Shown here: piece after piece, positions 1-10,888 of the stretch | How the letters are laid out: the number at the start of each line of letters is the position of its first letter | How positions within the stretch are numbered: the first letter of the stretch is position 1 | From: Pisolithus tinctorius | Lineage: Eukaryota; Basidiomycota; Agaricomycetes; Boletales; Pisolithaceae | Direction: 5' to 3' | NCBI GenBank assembly: GCA_024663395.1 | Contig: JANFAH010000088.1 | Location: 62,001 to 126,000 of the forward strand | Length of the DNA stretch: 64,000 bases | Made by a program: the position numbers and the translations under genes | The notes under the pieces: generated by a model | Database searches by the model: none | What the model saw: the letters and a program-made list of their open reading frames with translations, nothing else | What the model was told of the DNA's origin: nothing

Positions 1-3000
1 AAAGCGGATCTCCGTCCACCAAGGCATCCTAAGAGGTGGGTTTTCAAAGGCAGTAAGAAATAACAGACACAGACGAACTTTGAGGAATCCTGCTAAAGCA
101 GTGGTTACTTGAAGATGACCAAGGGTTTCTTTTGCCTGGCGATAGTGAGTGGTCGTAGCATATCTCAAGGTTTGTACGGTGGCTATGGCAGCATTGACGA
201 ATACGGCAGCCTTGCGACCAGCATTCTTGTCAAGCTTCGGCGACTTCACTAACTCGGTAAGTTGCGTGACGAGTCGCGTAGTGGTGGCCAGGTCCTGCGA
301 TGGGAGCAATCGAGCGAACAACTCGATAGCAGCATTCACAACAGCTGAAGGCGATGGAGGAGGGTCAAACCACAGCGAGTCACTTCCCAATGTGCCGGGA
401 AGACACAAAGACAAAGTATCATGTTCACGAGCACCCAGAACTGGTTTACGAAGCTATTAGACGTCCGCAATTAGACACAAATGGACTACCGGGGGTGGAA
501 CGCAAGCAAACTTACAAGCAATGTTGTGAGTTCCTCAACCTGCTCGTTCGTGAGCCGTCCAGTCCGAGTACTTAACAAACCCTCGGTTTCATCGTCCACA
601 ATATCTATCGTAGTTACCCCATATCCAAAACCGTCAGCGGTTTGCCATACCGAGGTAAAACCAGAAGACGAAGCGATGGAAGCTTGTATTGCGGACATTC
701 CGTCGCCTTCCGGGCCTGCAAATATGGTCAAGGTGGACTGGAGCAGATTTGATTGAGCAGACTCCGTCAGCGAGGAGGTCCCAAGAGCAGTAAAGCATTG
801 GTATACTCGACAACGCAGCAGACACTCTCTTGTGCGGAGATTGGGTCCCTTCGCGTCAGTTGATGGTAACACAGGTTCTTCCGCGATTTGGGAGGCAAAT
901 GCATTCGTAAACGAAAGCGCATTGTTCAGCATGGAAGAAATCCTCCGGGAAACGTCGAGAGTTATCAAAGGGCTATTATGAAGTAGGAAGCACAAGATAG
1001 CACCTAAAGCACTCTCTCGAACGTGAAGAAGAAACTCCCATTCGCTAGCAGGGCGACCCGGAGAGTTATCTTTGTTGCTTGTCTTCGGCAATGCATTGCG
1101 CCACAATACCAGGAGCTGTGAAAGATGCGACCGAACGAAGTTGGGACCAAGAAGCATGAGGGAGGCAATCAAAATCCATGCGACTTCAACCTCTACGCCC
1201 GCAATGCGTACGTCGTGCTCGACTGCGCGTTTGAGGAGTTGTGTGGCCGTGTCCAAAACATTTGTCGCAACGTCGAAAGAAACATACAAAGGGCGCTCGG
1301 GAATGGTCGAAACCAATGCTGCAAGACCATACGCGCGGCCAAGCGTGCGCCGATCGATATCTGACGGGGCAGCTGGAGACTGCAATGACTCGATATCACG
1401 GTGAAGTGATTCTATGACAGATAGAATAATCTTCGGTAAACGCAAAGGAGTGGAGGAGCAGAAGCATTTCAATGCCCAGCTCGCATTGACGCGAACAGAA
1501 TGATTAGGGTGTGTGAGGAGGGTCAATAAAGGTTCCGCAACGGCATCCTGTGCTCAAGCATGCTGTGAAGAAATCTGAATCAGTCGGTGATCATACTCAC
1601 CTGGACTACGGGAGGCGCGTTACCCAGCATTTGCAGGAGCTCCGCGGTCTCCGTGAGAGCGATTGTAAGGACGTTGGATGACGGTGCCACCTGACCAGGC
1701 ATCAAGGCTGGCCATCTCCTTAGGTATGACGATGACAATTCCTGGATAGCACCGATTTGTCCCTGCTCGCTCAACATTCGCGCAGCTACAAGGTCACGAA
1801 GCAAGGCACCAACGACCTTCCGTGTGAAGAGCCGATCATATCTCGTTGCACTGTTCTTCGGATGTGAAACCACTTCCACCATGAGATGGCCGACAATGAG
1901 AGCATAATTACTCTCCACGAACTCCGCACCAAGCTTTGTTAGGAGGGCGAAGTAGAAATCAAATATGCCAGCACGGGCTCTTCGAGAGAGGTTTGCCTTG
2001 TTAAAGTGTGACGATAATTGAGACAACATTTCACCAGGTGCCAGGAGTGGTTTTAGGTGCTCAGAAGCTACGTAAGCAGGGATGGAAGCATCGGTGTTCT
2101 CAGCATCCTTCTTGCTCTTCTGCTGCTCGGGTGCAGGGACTACTCGCGCAACTTGTGTGGCGGCAAGTACGTGTCCAACGAGATGCGCTAGAGCTTGTCG
2201 AGTGATCTGGTCGCAATTATCGAGTGTTTTGATGCACAATGTGACGACGGATTCAGCGTCCGAGAGGCAAACAGACTCCTCCGGCGAAAACATAGTTATG
2301 AGAACCTAAACGTCACAATTGAATGACCAACGACAAGGCTGAAAATGGAAAGAGTGTCACCCTGGCGGCCGCACGCTGCACAGGAAGTGCTTTATCACCT
2401 ATCCCGTTCTTCATGTTTTTAATAACGTCTTTAGTAACGGTGTCTGTTAACGCCTTCTTGGCATTTTCCAGAGACTTCCGGAGCATAGTTAGTGCATGAA
2501 AACGCATTTGAGTTGACTGACAAATGAAAAGTCAACATGTTGACAAGGTAATATGCACAGTCTTACACTGGAAGATCTGAAGGTCTTCAATGAGATGGCA
2601 GCGATTTCAGCCATGAAAGACATGAACTATCGGGACCTGAGACGGTAGTAATACGACGAGAACGCCTCAGACCTACCTGAGAACCAAATGCCGCCATGAG
2701 TTCACCGATCGTCCAACAGGCCGCACTGTTATCTGATAATTAGCCTCGAGCGCAAGCCGGACGGAGTTGACGCGCATTCGAATGATATCCTTATCTGAAG
2801 CTTTCGCGTCACCAGCAGTCTTCAGCAACGTCCGGAGGGTGTCGAATAAGGTCTTCGTCTCTCCACGACTATACTGAACAACAAAGCATCTTGCCGAAAG
2901 GTTGCGAATCCCCCGTCCAGGTAGTGGATATCCATTGGACCCACATACAATCTTCAGCAAAGTTTCCTCCACAGAGGTCTGAGAGGCCTTGATGAGATCC

Positions 3001-3226
3001 TAGAGCAAGGTCAGTTCAAACCTCGACTGAGGAAGAATTGCGACCGACGGCAGTGGCCTCTTTCAAGTGTTTTTGCAGCGACGACAGCCATTGAAACAAA
3101 TAGATTTCTCCATTATCGCCTGTTAGTTGAGTCTAATTGCAAACCACAGTGAGGGATATGACAAAGTGAAGTTTATTGCCATCGACATACTTCATCGATG
3201 GGCTCAATGGTAGCCTCGGTTGCCAT
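1..3226 (-). CDS. LAA1/HEATR5-like HEAT-repeat protein (N-terminal part; cut by left edge)
   Basis: A multi-exon minus-strand gene starts at the ATG at 3224-3226 (MATEATIEPIDE) and runs off the left edge, so the C-terminal part is missing. After the first short exon a GT-AG intron (about 3120-3191) leads to an exon with a FQWLSSL motif. Long helical exons follow at about 2673-2999, 2313-2510, 1580-2293 and 486-1526. The last visible exon, at the edge, reads DALVDGDPL. Helical repeats, with motifs such as HPNHSVRVNASWALKCF, suit HEAT repeats. The order and spacing fit the HEATR5/Laa1 family, which are AP-1 and clathrin accessory proteins in TGN/endosome traffic. The family assignment is from memory of these motifs. 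One intron near 3001-3022 would be only about 22 nt with the boundaries I see, so its donor may lie further upstream. No frameshift is needed elsewhere. Confidence 0.75.
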
Positions 3227-3500
3227 CACTGCAAGATATTCACTGAGATGGCCCAGTAGGAGTCGTCAGCGTCACTGCCTGGGTGTCCTAAGCACCTATG
3301 TAGTACATACGCCGACTGTCGTTTGCAATGTGCATCCAAAGGCTGGAGTTGCACCGCCACACTGCCATGCACACCTACATACTGTCCTACTGTCACCCTC
3401 ATGACACTCGTCTACTGAAAATACTAAGTACGTGGCGCAACTACTCTGCAGTATCCACCTTCACCCGCTAGCTTGCCATCCAATCTGACTGCGAAACACG
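3227..3500. other. Intergenic region upstream of the LAA1-like gene
   Basis: This 274-bp stretch lies between the LAA1-like start (minus) and the first plus-strand ATG at 3501. If the small plus-strand ORF is real it would be a divergent promoter. I see no clear TATA box or repeat. Confidence 0.4.
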
Positions 3501-3848
3501 ATGTCTGATGTCCTAACGGGTCTCCCCAGCCCGGATCTCTGGTTCTGCGAAAATAACCTGCAACGGTTAAACGGAGGAGCGGGTTCCGTAGTGGCGAACG
3601 TTATCCCTGATGCACATGCTCAAACTTGGTTCCACCTACAAAGTGAGCACGATAATGCATCGCGAGTGACTAATCCAAGCTTGGAGGCTTGCTACGAGCC
3701 AAGCCGTGATCCCGGGCCCCCGATGTTGCATAGTAGTATTGTGACGAATTCTTTGACGATGGTTTCCTCCGAGTCACAATCCCCCACTTTTAACTTTCGA
3801 TCAACGGGATATGTTGCACGCGATCTCGGAGGATACCCCATATGTTAG
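3501..3848 (+). CDS. Small hypothetical ORF, possibly the first exon of a short gene
   Basis: An open frame of 115 codons starts with MSDVLTGLPSPDLWF and ends at a TAG at 3846-3848. It has no recognisable domain, signal peptide or membrane segment. A second frame downstream (3842-4048) contains a Cys-Pro-Cys motif (ISCPCGVPRKYILVDYP) and a third (3811-4137) is also open, so a spliced gene reaching about 4.1 kb is possible. I could not find a convincing GT-AG junction that joins them. It sits between two confident minus-strand genes and would converge on RFT1. It may be spurious. Confidence 0.3.
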   Translation: MSDVLTGLPSPDLWFCENNLQRLNGGAGSVVANVIPDAHAQTWFHLQSEHDNASRVTNPSLEACYEPSRDPGPPMLHSSIVTNSLTMVSSESQSPTFNFRSTGYVARDLGGYPIC

Positions 3849-4152
3849 GGATAGAGGGCGGAAGCTGGGTAGACCGATGGTGTTCGTATATCGATCCGAC
3901 GGTTTCCGAAAGGCGAAGCCTGGAAATATCATGCCCCTGCGGCGTACCGCGGAAATATATTCTCGTGGATTACCCACACGGGACGAGGGACGGAAAAGAA
4001 CCTGTTGGTTATCTCAAACATCTTGGGAAAGAATGGAAAGGCGGCTAAGAAGTTACTGGAACCGGTGCGCACGGACCGCCAGATACCTGATTCTGCTGCT
4101 TGAGAGCTTGGAGCGTTATATCGAAGTAACAGGCTAAGGATGTACATTCTTT

Positions 4153-6048
4153 CTACGCTGTCTTAGTTTTCAGTTTGGCAACCACCCGTCTCCCAGTTGT
4201 AAACCACCAAACGGCAACGCATAGAAGCCCCATACTGGCACCCAAAAGAATATGTAACAGCACAGGCACGGAAAACAGTGTCCGACCGCGAGACAACTCT
4301 ACGATGCGCTGCCTACTCTCATTTACAGAAGCGACAGTGCAGGATACAGCAACGGCACCTAGGAACCGCCAATCTGGGAAGATGTCTGCGACGCCGAACG
4401 GAGGGGAATTCAGGTGTTTCGTGAAGTAACGAAAGGTGAAGGCCGTGGTAAACAGTATACGCGCTGATAAATTGATGATGTTGGCATAAACTAGCGACGC
4501 ATCGCCAAATCCAAGTTTGTAGAACGAGGTTGCAGCAAGAATGTATACCCCAGAATACGCGAACATCCACCTACAAGACATGAAGCCGAGAGGAACTGGT
4601 ATGGAAAAGAAACAACACACCAGCTTTGCTCACGTAGGTCTTCCGGAGAGGCGGTGCTCGAGTGAAAGGCCTCAAGCCCGCCATTCACGGAAAGGAAGGG
4701 GATGTACCACATCCATGCCAAGAGGACTTGCGGAGCACTCGTTGTGAGATATCGATGAGGAAGCAGAATTTGCATGACAATGGGCAGATATAAGGAGCCA
4801 AAGGTGACGACGAGCACAGAGAATACCACTTGAATGGAAAGCAATGTCGCGAGAGCTTCGGATGCCTGCTTGAGAGCCGGCCTCGCCGCAGACATGTCGT
4901 TTCCACTGCCACGTGGGGTGCCCCTCGGAAACGAAAGTACCCGAGAAAAATAAACCCTACAAATTTCCTCAATCGGCTGGAAAACAATCCTTGCTATGAG
5001 AGACCCTGAGTTAATAGACTTTAGCCTCAGACGCACATGGCCACAAGGGCATGACAATACCGTAATTGACAGCAATCGCATAACCGCCCTGGTCTCTGAG
5101 TGGACTCCAGTATGAAACGAGGAACTTGTCTCCTTCCGTTAGGAAATGTTTGACAACAGACTGCAGCGTCATAGTCATAGAGAGGCGGAATGCGTTCAAG
5201 TCGAAGAAGTCTGCGAGCAATCTATACCCACGACTACGTCTGCAACCCCGCAGTCAGTAAGTGTAAACCAATCTCTAATAGTTGGTACGAACATGGGGGG
5301 AGACCGCGACGATGTTAACGACAGCCGGACCGGCAAAAGTCGCGAATCAGGCATCTCCAGCAGGTAAATGACAAAAATGATCGAGGAATACGTGATCTGA
5401 CCAAGAGCAAATGCTATCAATGTGAATTTCTGTTCGCCTAGGTAAGTGTCGAGAAGGAGGGCGAGGTAGGTAACCGCAGTCTTGCTTGAAATACCTAGTC
5501 CTTCTGCTCTGACCCGAACGCTGGTTCGAGCTTCGCCCATAGCACTTGTCAACATCAGATTGCAATTTGATGAAAGCGACAGGATGATCTCACCGGTTGT
5601 GCATTGGCTCGCTGCATAATTCGATGACTGCAGCAGCAGCGTAAATGAACAACGCAACCTGAAAGAGCGGCTGGCTGCGAACATCTTCGCTTGCGGTATA
5701 CCCGTATGCCATGACAGAAAGGAGCGTAACGGGTATGCCGAGCATAGCAGGGACGGTAGCAAGATTGCTACATTGAGCGAATTGGAGTGTCTTTTTACTA
5801 TTGTTTCCCGCAGCTCCCTGTTGAGGCCAAACTCGTACGAGACTGTTTCTGACGCCTTCCCGGCTTAGAAACAGGATGGTATTGATGAAAAGCTCAAATT
5901 GGACAGCGACAGTTCCATAGGCTTGAGGCGATGCAAGACGAACTAGACCTTGATTGAGAACGAATGTGAAGATGCGCGAGACCAGCTGGAGACCAATCAA
6001 AGACCTCGCAGAAGAAATCGAGCGTTCCAAAAGACTGTTGTTATCCAT
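4153..6048 (-). CDS. RFT1: RFT1, ER membrane protein of N-glycan lipid precursor assembly
   Basis: Rft1 is a polytopic ER protein required for Man5GlcNAc2-PP-dolichol to become available in the lumen for N-glycosylation; whether it is itself the flippase is debated. The minus-strand gene starts at the ATG at 6046-6048 (MDNNSLLERSISSAR) and ends at a TAG at 4153-4155. Family motifs in order are REGVRNSLVRVWPQ, ELCSEPMHNR, VRVRAEGLGISSKTAVTYL, RLSMTMTLQSVVKHFLTEGD, LIARIVFQPIEEICRVYFSR, and several hydrophobic segments to the C-terminus. At least four GT-AG introns are needed, for example one joining VNYG to SLIAR (donor GTATTG, acceptor near 5020). Length fits the family. No disruption was seen. 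Confidence 0.95.
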
Positions 6049-6789
6049 GAGCCCGACGGGGTGCGACTTGTGTTACATCATTACAACTGCCAGGCTTTGC
6101 GTTTGTTTGTGTAGACTACCACAGTGGACGCACTACACACCACCTGACAACCAGCCTGCATTGCGAGTTGGATCTTTGACACACACCGATTAGTTACCTG
6201 ATCCTGCCTGGTCCACCTCGCAGAAACACCCGCTGATTTGATATCCAGAATACACCACTCACTGCCTTGAAGAACACATTATAACACACAAAGGATATAT
6301 CAAACCTCTTCATGGTTGTAGGTGTGCCTCCGACGGTGACTTTGACTATATTCAGATCCATACGAGCATGGAATTCTGCTCTCGTGCGCAGTGAATGGTT
6401 CGTCCGTGGATAGACCCTCCGAGAACTTATTGAACCTGGACATCTCCAGTTTCCACACTCGAAACTAGAAACTCGTAGGTAGCAAAGCGACCCTTGCCGA
6501 TGCTCTGACGATCGTCACCCTCCCAGTCCTACGTCGTGGACTATCCTCATTGTGTCTCAGTATCACTCAGATAATGTCATGGGCCACCAATCGCGTGGCT
6601 GGCACTCGTGTAGAAGACCGGGCTTACTTTCTAATGGGGCTGTTCGGCGTCTTGGTTCATCACTGGCTTATTTGCAGATTCATCGAGCTTTTTCGTAGTC
6701 TTGAGTGATGTCAGATCAACGGAACCAGAGGAATTCATGCAGAGACATGTGCTTTGCGAGATGCCCGACCAGCCATACACTGACTAACA
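6049..6789. other. Spacer between RFT1 and the duplicated block
   Basis: It holds the presumed RFT1 promoter on its left side. I found no ORF, RNA gene or repeat that I could support. The segmental duplication begins at its right end. Confidence 0.5.
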
Positions 6790-6902
6790 TTAGCATGTCT
6801 CCCAAAAGCTCCACATGTCGTTCCCCAGCATGTGAAACCACGGAGAAAGGTTATAAATATATTACTTGGAAATAAACGTGAAGTGCATCAACCAGAATCT
6901 CC

Positions 6903-8378
6903 TCAATAGCGGCCATAGTTGGGGAGGGCCAGTTGCAGTCCTTTATCTACATAACTGCTCAATCGTGCCTTTATCATGCTAATTATTTCTTCCAGCCTAT
7001 CACCTTCACATCCGTCGTCTGCAAATTCTCTAGGCCGCTCCAGCTGCAGTGTGAAGTGTCTCAGCCGAGGTTCAGACTGATATCGCGAGGCCACGAGAGC
7101 CACAACTGCATCGATGGGCACAACATCAGAACAACGGAGATGCAGTGCTTCGAGGGATGGACATATAGGCTGGTGGTGTACCTTGTCATCCAGACCTCCC
7201 CCGAAAGACTGGGCATCCACAATGGTGAGTGTAGTCACAAGATTGTGATTCAGTCCCCGTGAGCTGGGAGTGTACCACAGGGATTTCAGATTTGGGAGTT
7301 GTGAGAGACAAGCGGACAGCTTAACGTCTGGGATGTCTATGAGGTAGAAAGTCACACTCTCAACCGTCTCTGCCGCTCGGCTGAGCATCTGGAGGTAGCC
7401 AGTTCCAAAGGGGCTCCTTTCGAGGCTGGTGTTGATGATGGTAAAGGATTGCAACTTGGGAAGGTGAAGGGCGCCGAAGAACCGAATAACATAAGGTGCC
7501 CATGCATCGATTGTTACTTTGAGTGTATTCAAATGGGGGAGTGTGACACTAGTAACAGAAAAATCATCATCCAAGGACCACCCTAAGGTGAGGGAACACG
7601 TCCTCAGATTCGGGCACTGAGCAAGAATGGGCAGATAATCGCTATGGGCATGCTTGAAGTGATCGAAAAAATCACATAGGAGACTACGCTTGGTCAACTG
7701 CGCCCATGGTATTTGAAAGTTGCGCATATCCAGATCGTACCATGATAAGCACAAACTCCGTAGACCTAGTGCAGGTTGCCAGACAAGCGGCGACATAACA
7801 TTGTGCTCATTTGCACCGAAGTCAGAGGCACCCCAAAGGCTGAGATGCTCAAGGGATTCTGAGGAACCCTGAGTGAATGATTGCAAGTGGCGGATAGATT
7901 GGGCAGGAAAGTGCAGTGACAGCTTTTTGATGCGGGAGCTTGCCTTGAGGATCTCCTGATCGAAAAGTTCAAGGGCCGATAAGGGGATTGGGTTGGTATG
8001 GCGGTCCACATAGCAAAGATATAAGTATACCGGAAGAGACTGTGAGCGCGAGAGCCATAGCCGTACAGACATGATCATGGACCGTATCGTTCTATCCCAG
8101 TTCGATGGACGGACCGGGTAGTCAACGTTAACCTGGAATCTCGTCCAAAGGCAAGGCAACGCAAAGGAAAGCTTCCGCCACGAGCGACAAACCTGGGATA
8201 GAGACAACGGGGCTTGCCGATTCTTGCCAACGCAAGGATAATAATCCAATCCGTGAACGCAATGTTCAAAAACATTTGCCATGACATCAGCTGACATGCA
8301 GCAAATGGGAGACAACGAGGACATGTCCTGAGTTCCACCACCAGTAGCTGGGGAGGCACCATTTGAAGGGTGGAGCAA
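6903..8378 (-). CDS. F-box protein, left paralogue
   Basis: A single 491-codon open frame without introns starts MLHPSNGASPATGGG. An F-box-like segment lies at about residues 22-85 (LSPICCMSADVMANVFEHC followed by LSLSQVCRSWRKLSFALPC and LWTRF). The rest is a leucine-rich region with repeated patterns such as LPHLNTLKVTIDAW and LSQLPNLKSLWY. Proteins of this type are expected to be substrate adaptors of SCF ubiquitin ligases; the substrate is unknown. It is closely similar to the right copy at 55969-57447, with one fewer codon, and both are open. A TATA box lies upstream at 8604-8610. Confidence 0.9.
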   Translation of the reverse strand: MLHPSNGASPATGGGTQDMSSLSPICCMSADVMANVFEHCVHGLDYYPCVGKNRQAPLSLSQVCRSWRKLSFALPCLWTRFQVNVDYPVRPSNWDRTIRSMIMSVRLWLSRSQSLPVYLYLCYVDRHTNPIPLSALELFDQEILKASSRIKKLSLHFPAQSIRHLQSFTQGSSESLEHLSLWGASDFGANEHNVMSPLVWQPALGLRSLCLSWYDLDMRNFQIPWAQLTKRSLLCDFFDHFKHAHSDYLPILAQCPNLRTCSLTLGWSLDDDFSVTSVTLPHLNTLKVTIDAWAPYVIRFFGALHLPKLQSFTIINTSLERSPFGTGYLQMLSRAAETVESVTFYLIDIPDVKLSACLSQLPNLKSLWYTPSSRGLNHNLVTTLTIVDAQSFGGGLDDKVHHQPICPSLEALHLRCSDVVPIDAVVALVASRYQSEPRLRHFTLQLERPREFADDGCEGDRLEEIISMIKARLSSYVDKGLQLALPNYGRY

Positions 8379-8603
8379 GTCCGGAGCCTACAAGCACTCA
8401 GAGGAAGCTTTACATCATAATTGTACTGCTCCCCACCTGCATGGTTCGTGCACTTGAATATTCCAATTCCTAACCCAAGTTGCGTGGAAGCTGCGTGTCT
8501 AATGCCTACGAGCAGGCAAGTTTTCAACGGCCTATAAGTTATCGTTCGAAGAATCTGATGGTGAGTAGGACACTCGTAGAGGGGGAAGCGGACTCTGACA
8601 GCC

Positions 8604-8610
8604 CTTTATA
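8604..8610 (-). promoter_or_regulatory. TATA box of the left F-box gene
   Basis: On the minus strand TATAAAG lies about 225 bp upstream of the F-box ATG, in the context CCCCTATAAAGGGC. The same element is conserved in the right copy at 57674-57680. Confidence 0.6.
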
Positions 8611-8761
8611 GGGGCTTGACAAACAACAGTAAAAAGGCCTTCTGTTTAGGGGCTCTACTGAGAACTCTCAGAACTGCCAGATCAAACAGATGGAATGATT
8701 ATTGCACTTGCACAATAATTAAATATTCCTCTGAGTATGACAGGTTAACTACAGTCATCAG

Positions 8762-10392
8762 TCACCTTGTTTACAAGGTCACTCCACCCCGAAAATGAGA
8801 CGCTTTTTTCGACATCCGCGCATTTCCCCCCAATTCCACTCCGCACGGCAAATGCCCTGCTGCAGTGCGTGAATCACGTGAGGTCTACATCTCAGGATGA
8901 ACGACTAGGCTCCAATCGTCTGTAGTCACGTGTACTCGACCAATCTGTATCCGCTATTACTTTCCAAACGTCTGTATACCGCTGCTGAGCTCTTTGTCGA
9001 TTCCCACCATTGCCTCGTGTCCTCATCCATTTTCTGCAAGCGTTCGTCCTCCTTCCGTAAGTGTTCGCTGGGGTGTTGCGTGAACAGTCGCTCGTCGAAG
9101 TCTCTTAAAAGGCGGATTGTGTCCCGGCTTCGGCTACGTGACAATGCCACATATGCGTTAAATGGTGTCAGCTGCCCAGTAGGTGGTGTGCCGATGTCGA
9201 CCACGCAGTGTTCTAGAGTCTGCGCTTGTGCGCGATAATCCGTAAAAGCATAGGCAGGTGTTATCGGCAACTGCGATCGGGATATTGTTGATCGGTTGCC
9301 AATTCCTGTTGTGACGGTGAACGTTCTACAGATAGGCGTCACCGGCAGTACCCCCGCACGCAATCCTGGTAGAGTCTTGGCCTTGGTACGCTTCATCTCC
9401 ACGAGCACATACAAAGGTGGGTATTGCAGTTGAATCCTATTGTTCACAGCGCTATTGGCACACTCCCTTGGGTCAAGCACGATATCAACCACGCGGCCTC
9501 GCGCGCCATTTGCCATGTCGATATCGGTTGCGACGTTGAATGTGACCATCACATCCATGCCAATGGCAATGTCCACCTCGTCCGACAGTCCTCCACGCTC
9601 AAGTCGATTGCGTCCTCGTCCACTTTTTGGTTTGGCAGCGACAGCGAATTTATATTCGAATTTCACAGCACCGCCGTGATGAATTTCATCAGTGCCGACC
9701 ACATCTTCTGTGCATATCCAGCGCTGACCCTCCATCTCATGTCGTTGGTTAATGCAGGACCTATATACTTCGAGCCATTCGGGTTCAGGACAATGTGCGC
9801 CCTCGAGAAATATGGTGCGCGTGGCTTTGTCTTGGAGGCATGCCAGGATGTCCATGGCTATCTCGTTTGTGTCGATCGATGCCTCGGTCGATTGCTGACC
9901 ATCATTGCCTGTGGGTTAATATGAACATGCTGGGGTCTGTGTCAATGTCCCCCGCTAAGGTTTTCGACTGCTTGGGGTTCATTGACTTGATCTGGCTTTT
10001 GGGTGGGTATCTGTGTGGGGGTGTGTATCCCTTTATCCGTAGCCAATGCTTCCTGATCGAGGACGATTCGTGAGTCTCTGCTGGCTGCTCGCCGTGGACG
10101 TGTCTCTGATTTAACTTAGGCATGAGCTGTTGGGGCCTCAGTTCCTTGGCAGTCAAGAGTCTGTTTAGACACAACGGTGACCTCGCACAAGTCTGTCTCA
10201 GATGTATACTATCTGTTCCTGGGGATACATCGTCGTCGGTTGCCGAATGAGGGCTGATTGTACATTAATTTATCTTGTTTTTGTGGGTTTGAATATCACA
10301 CCACGGTGTCAGTTTCGTGTGGCGCGTGCCGCGGAGGCAGCGCTCCGGCGTGGTAAACAAGGTGCCTGCCGGCGGCGCCGGCCATGTTCTAG
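8762..10392 (+). mobile_element. Helitron-like insertion (1631 bp)
   Basis: The empty site is visible in the right copy near 57828 (CAGTCATCGAATTT). Here CAG is followed by TCACCTTG at 8762, and the sequence resumes as TCATTGAATTT after CTAG at 10389-10392. The termini are thus 5' TC and 3' CTAG. A GC-rich hairpin (GCCGGC, loop GGC, GCCGGC at 10368-10382) ends 6 nt before CTAG. ACCTTGTTTAC at 8764-8774 is repeated in inverted form as GTAAACAAGGT at 10353-10363, the asymmetric terminal repeat known from Helitron2-type elements. There is no target duplication. The junction is G^T, not the classical A^T. The element is CpG-rich inside a CpG-poor surround. Confidence 0.75.
8926..9855 (-). pseudogene. 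C-terminal fragment of a Pif1/RecD-like helicase (Helitron type)
   Basis: An open frame of 309 codons contains helicase C-terminal motifs: MANGARGRVVDIVLDP, TPAYAFTDYRAQAQTLEHCV and FNAYVALSRSRSRDTIRLL. These are the late motifs of Pif1-like superfamily 1 helicases found in Helitron Rep-helicase proteins. The Walker A and Rep parts are absent, so it is a fragment. It lies on the strand opposite to the one that gives canonical Helitron termini, which is odd. A further open stretch at 9902-10174 on the same strand may be remnant sequence. Confidence 0.7.
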
Positions 10393-10463
10393 TCATTGAA
10401 TTTATGAATGGTGAAGAAACTCTGTCCATATTACATTGAGCATGGAAATGGAAAACCATGAAG

Positions 10464-10888
10464 TTATGAATGCTTTGTGAGGTACTCTTTGACATGCACC
10501 ACCAATTCCAACTTCCTCCCTGATGAAGACTGACCTTTTTTCCTAAGGAAGTCCTGAGAATTTGATGGTAAGAAATATAGAAAAAGGGTGCTGTAGGCAA
10601 CCTCAGTAGTGAACAATCTACTTATATATTGGATATACCTGTAGGCAACTACAGGGAATCAGTAAGTAGGGTACTGGTAATGAAGGTAACCTTACCCTCA
10701 GTAGTGAACAATCTACTGAGGGAACAGTGTAATGACTATGCAGTAAGTGCGCTCTAATGGCTTATGTAAGCAACCAAACATCGCATCAAAGTAACTGGAA
10801 CACAGGGGAGAATATATCTCCAACAAGAATTCAATAGAACTAAAGATCCAAGGTAGTGATTACAAACCCTGAGTTGGTCTGCTCAGAG
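10464..10888 (-). pseudogene. Stump of the Ku70 3' end
   Basis: The last Ku70 exon is present at 10464-10553 (DFLRKKGQSSSGRK, ending in HS and a stop) and the 21-nt micro-exon at about 10868-10888. Both match the real gene at 57903-57992 and 58052-58072. Everything upstream in Ku70 is missing. Several residues differ, mostly through loss of CpG. A 255-bp insertion separates the two relic exons. Confidence 0.9.
10577..10831. repeat. 255-bp insertion with direct repeat and hairpin
   Basis: The sequence is absent from the right copy, where GAAAT joins CAATGGAAC near 58015. It contains a direct repeat (CCTCAGTAGTGAACAATCTA at 10601-10620 and again at 10696-10715). The second copy lies in a perfect 10-bp hairpin, CCCTCAGTAG with CTACTGAGGG, loop 8 nt, at 10695-10722. 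No ORF was seen. The class is unknown. Confidence 0.55.

Noticed and set aside
149..460. Plus-strand ORFs in the first 3 kb
   Set aside because: They overlap confident minus-strand exons of the LAA1-like gene and have no motif of their own.
8075..8527. Minus-strand ORF of 150 codons overlapping the start of the F-box gene
   Set aside because: It is another frame of the F-box gene and its 5' region; the similar ORF in the right copy is also only a shadow.
9424..9924. Plus-strand ORF of 166 codons over the helicase fragment
   Set aside because: It is antisense to clear helicase motifs and has no recognisable domain.
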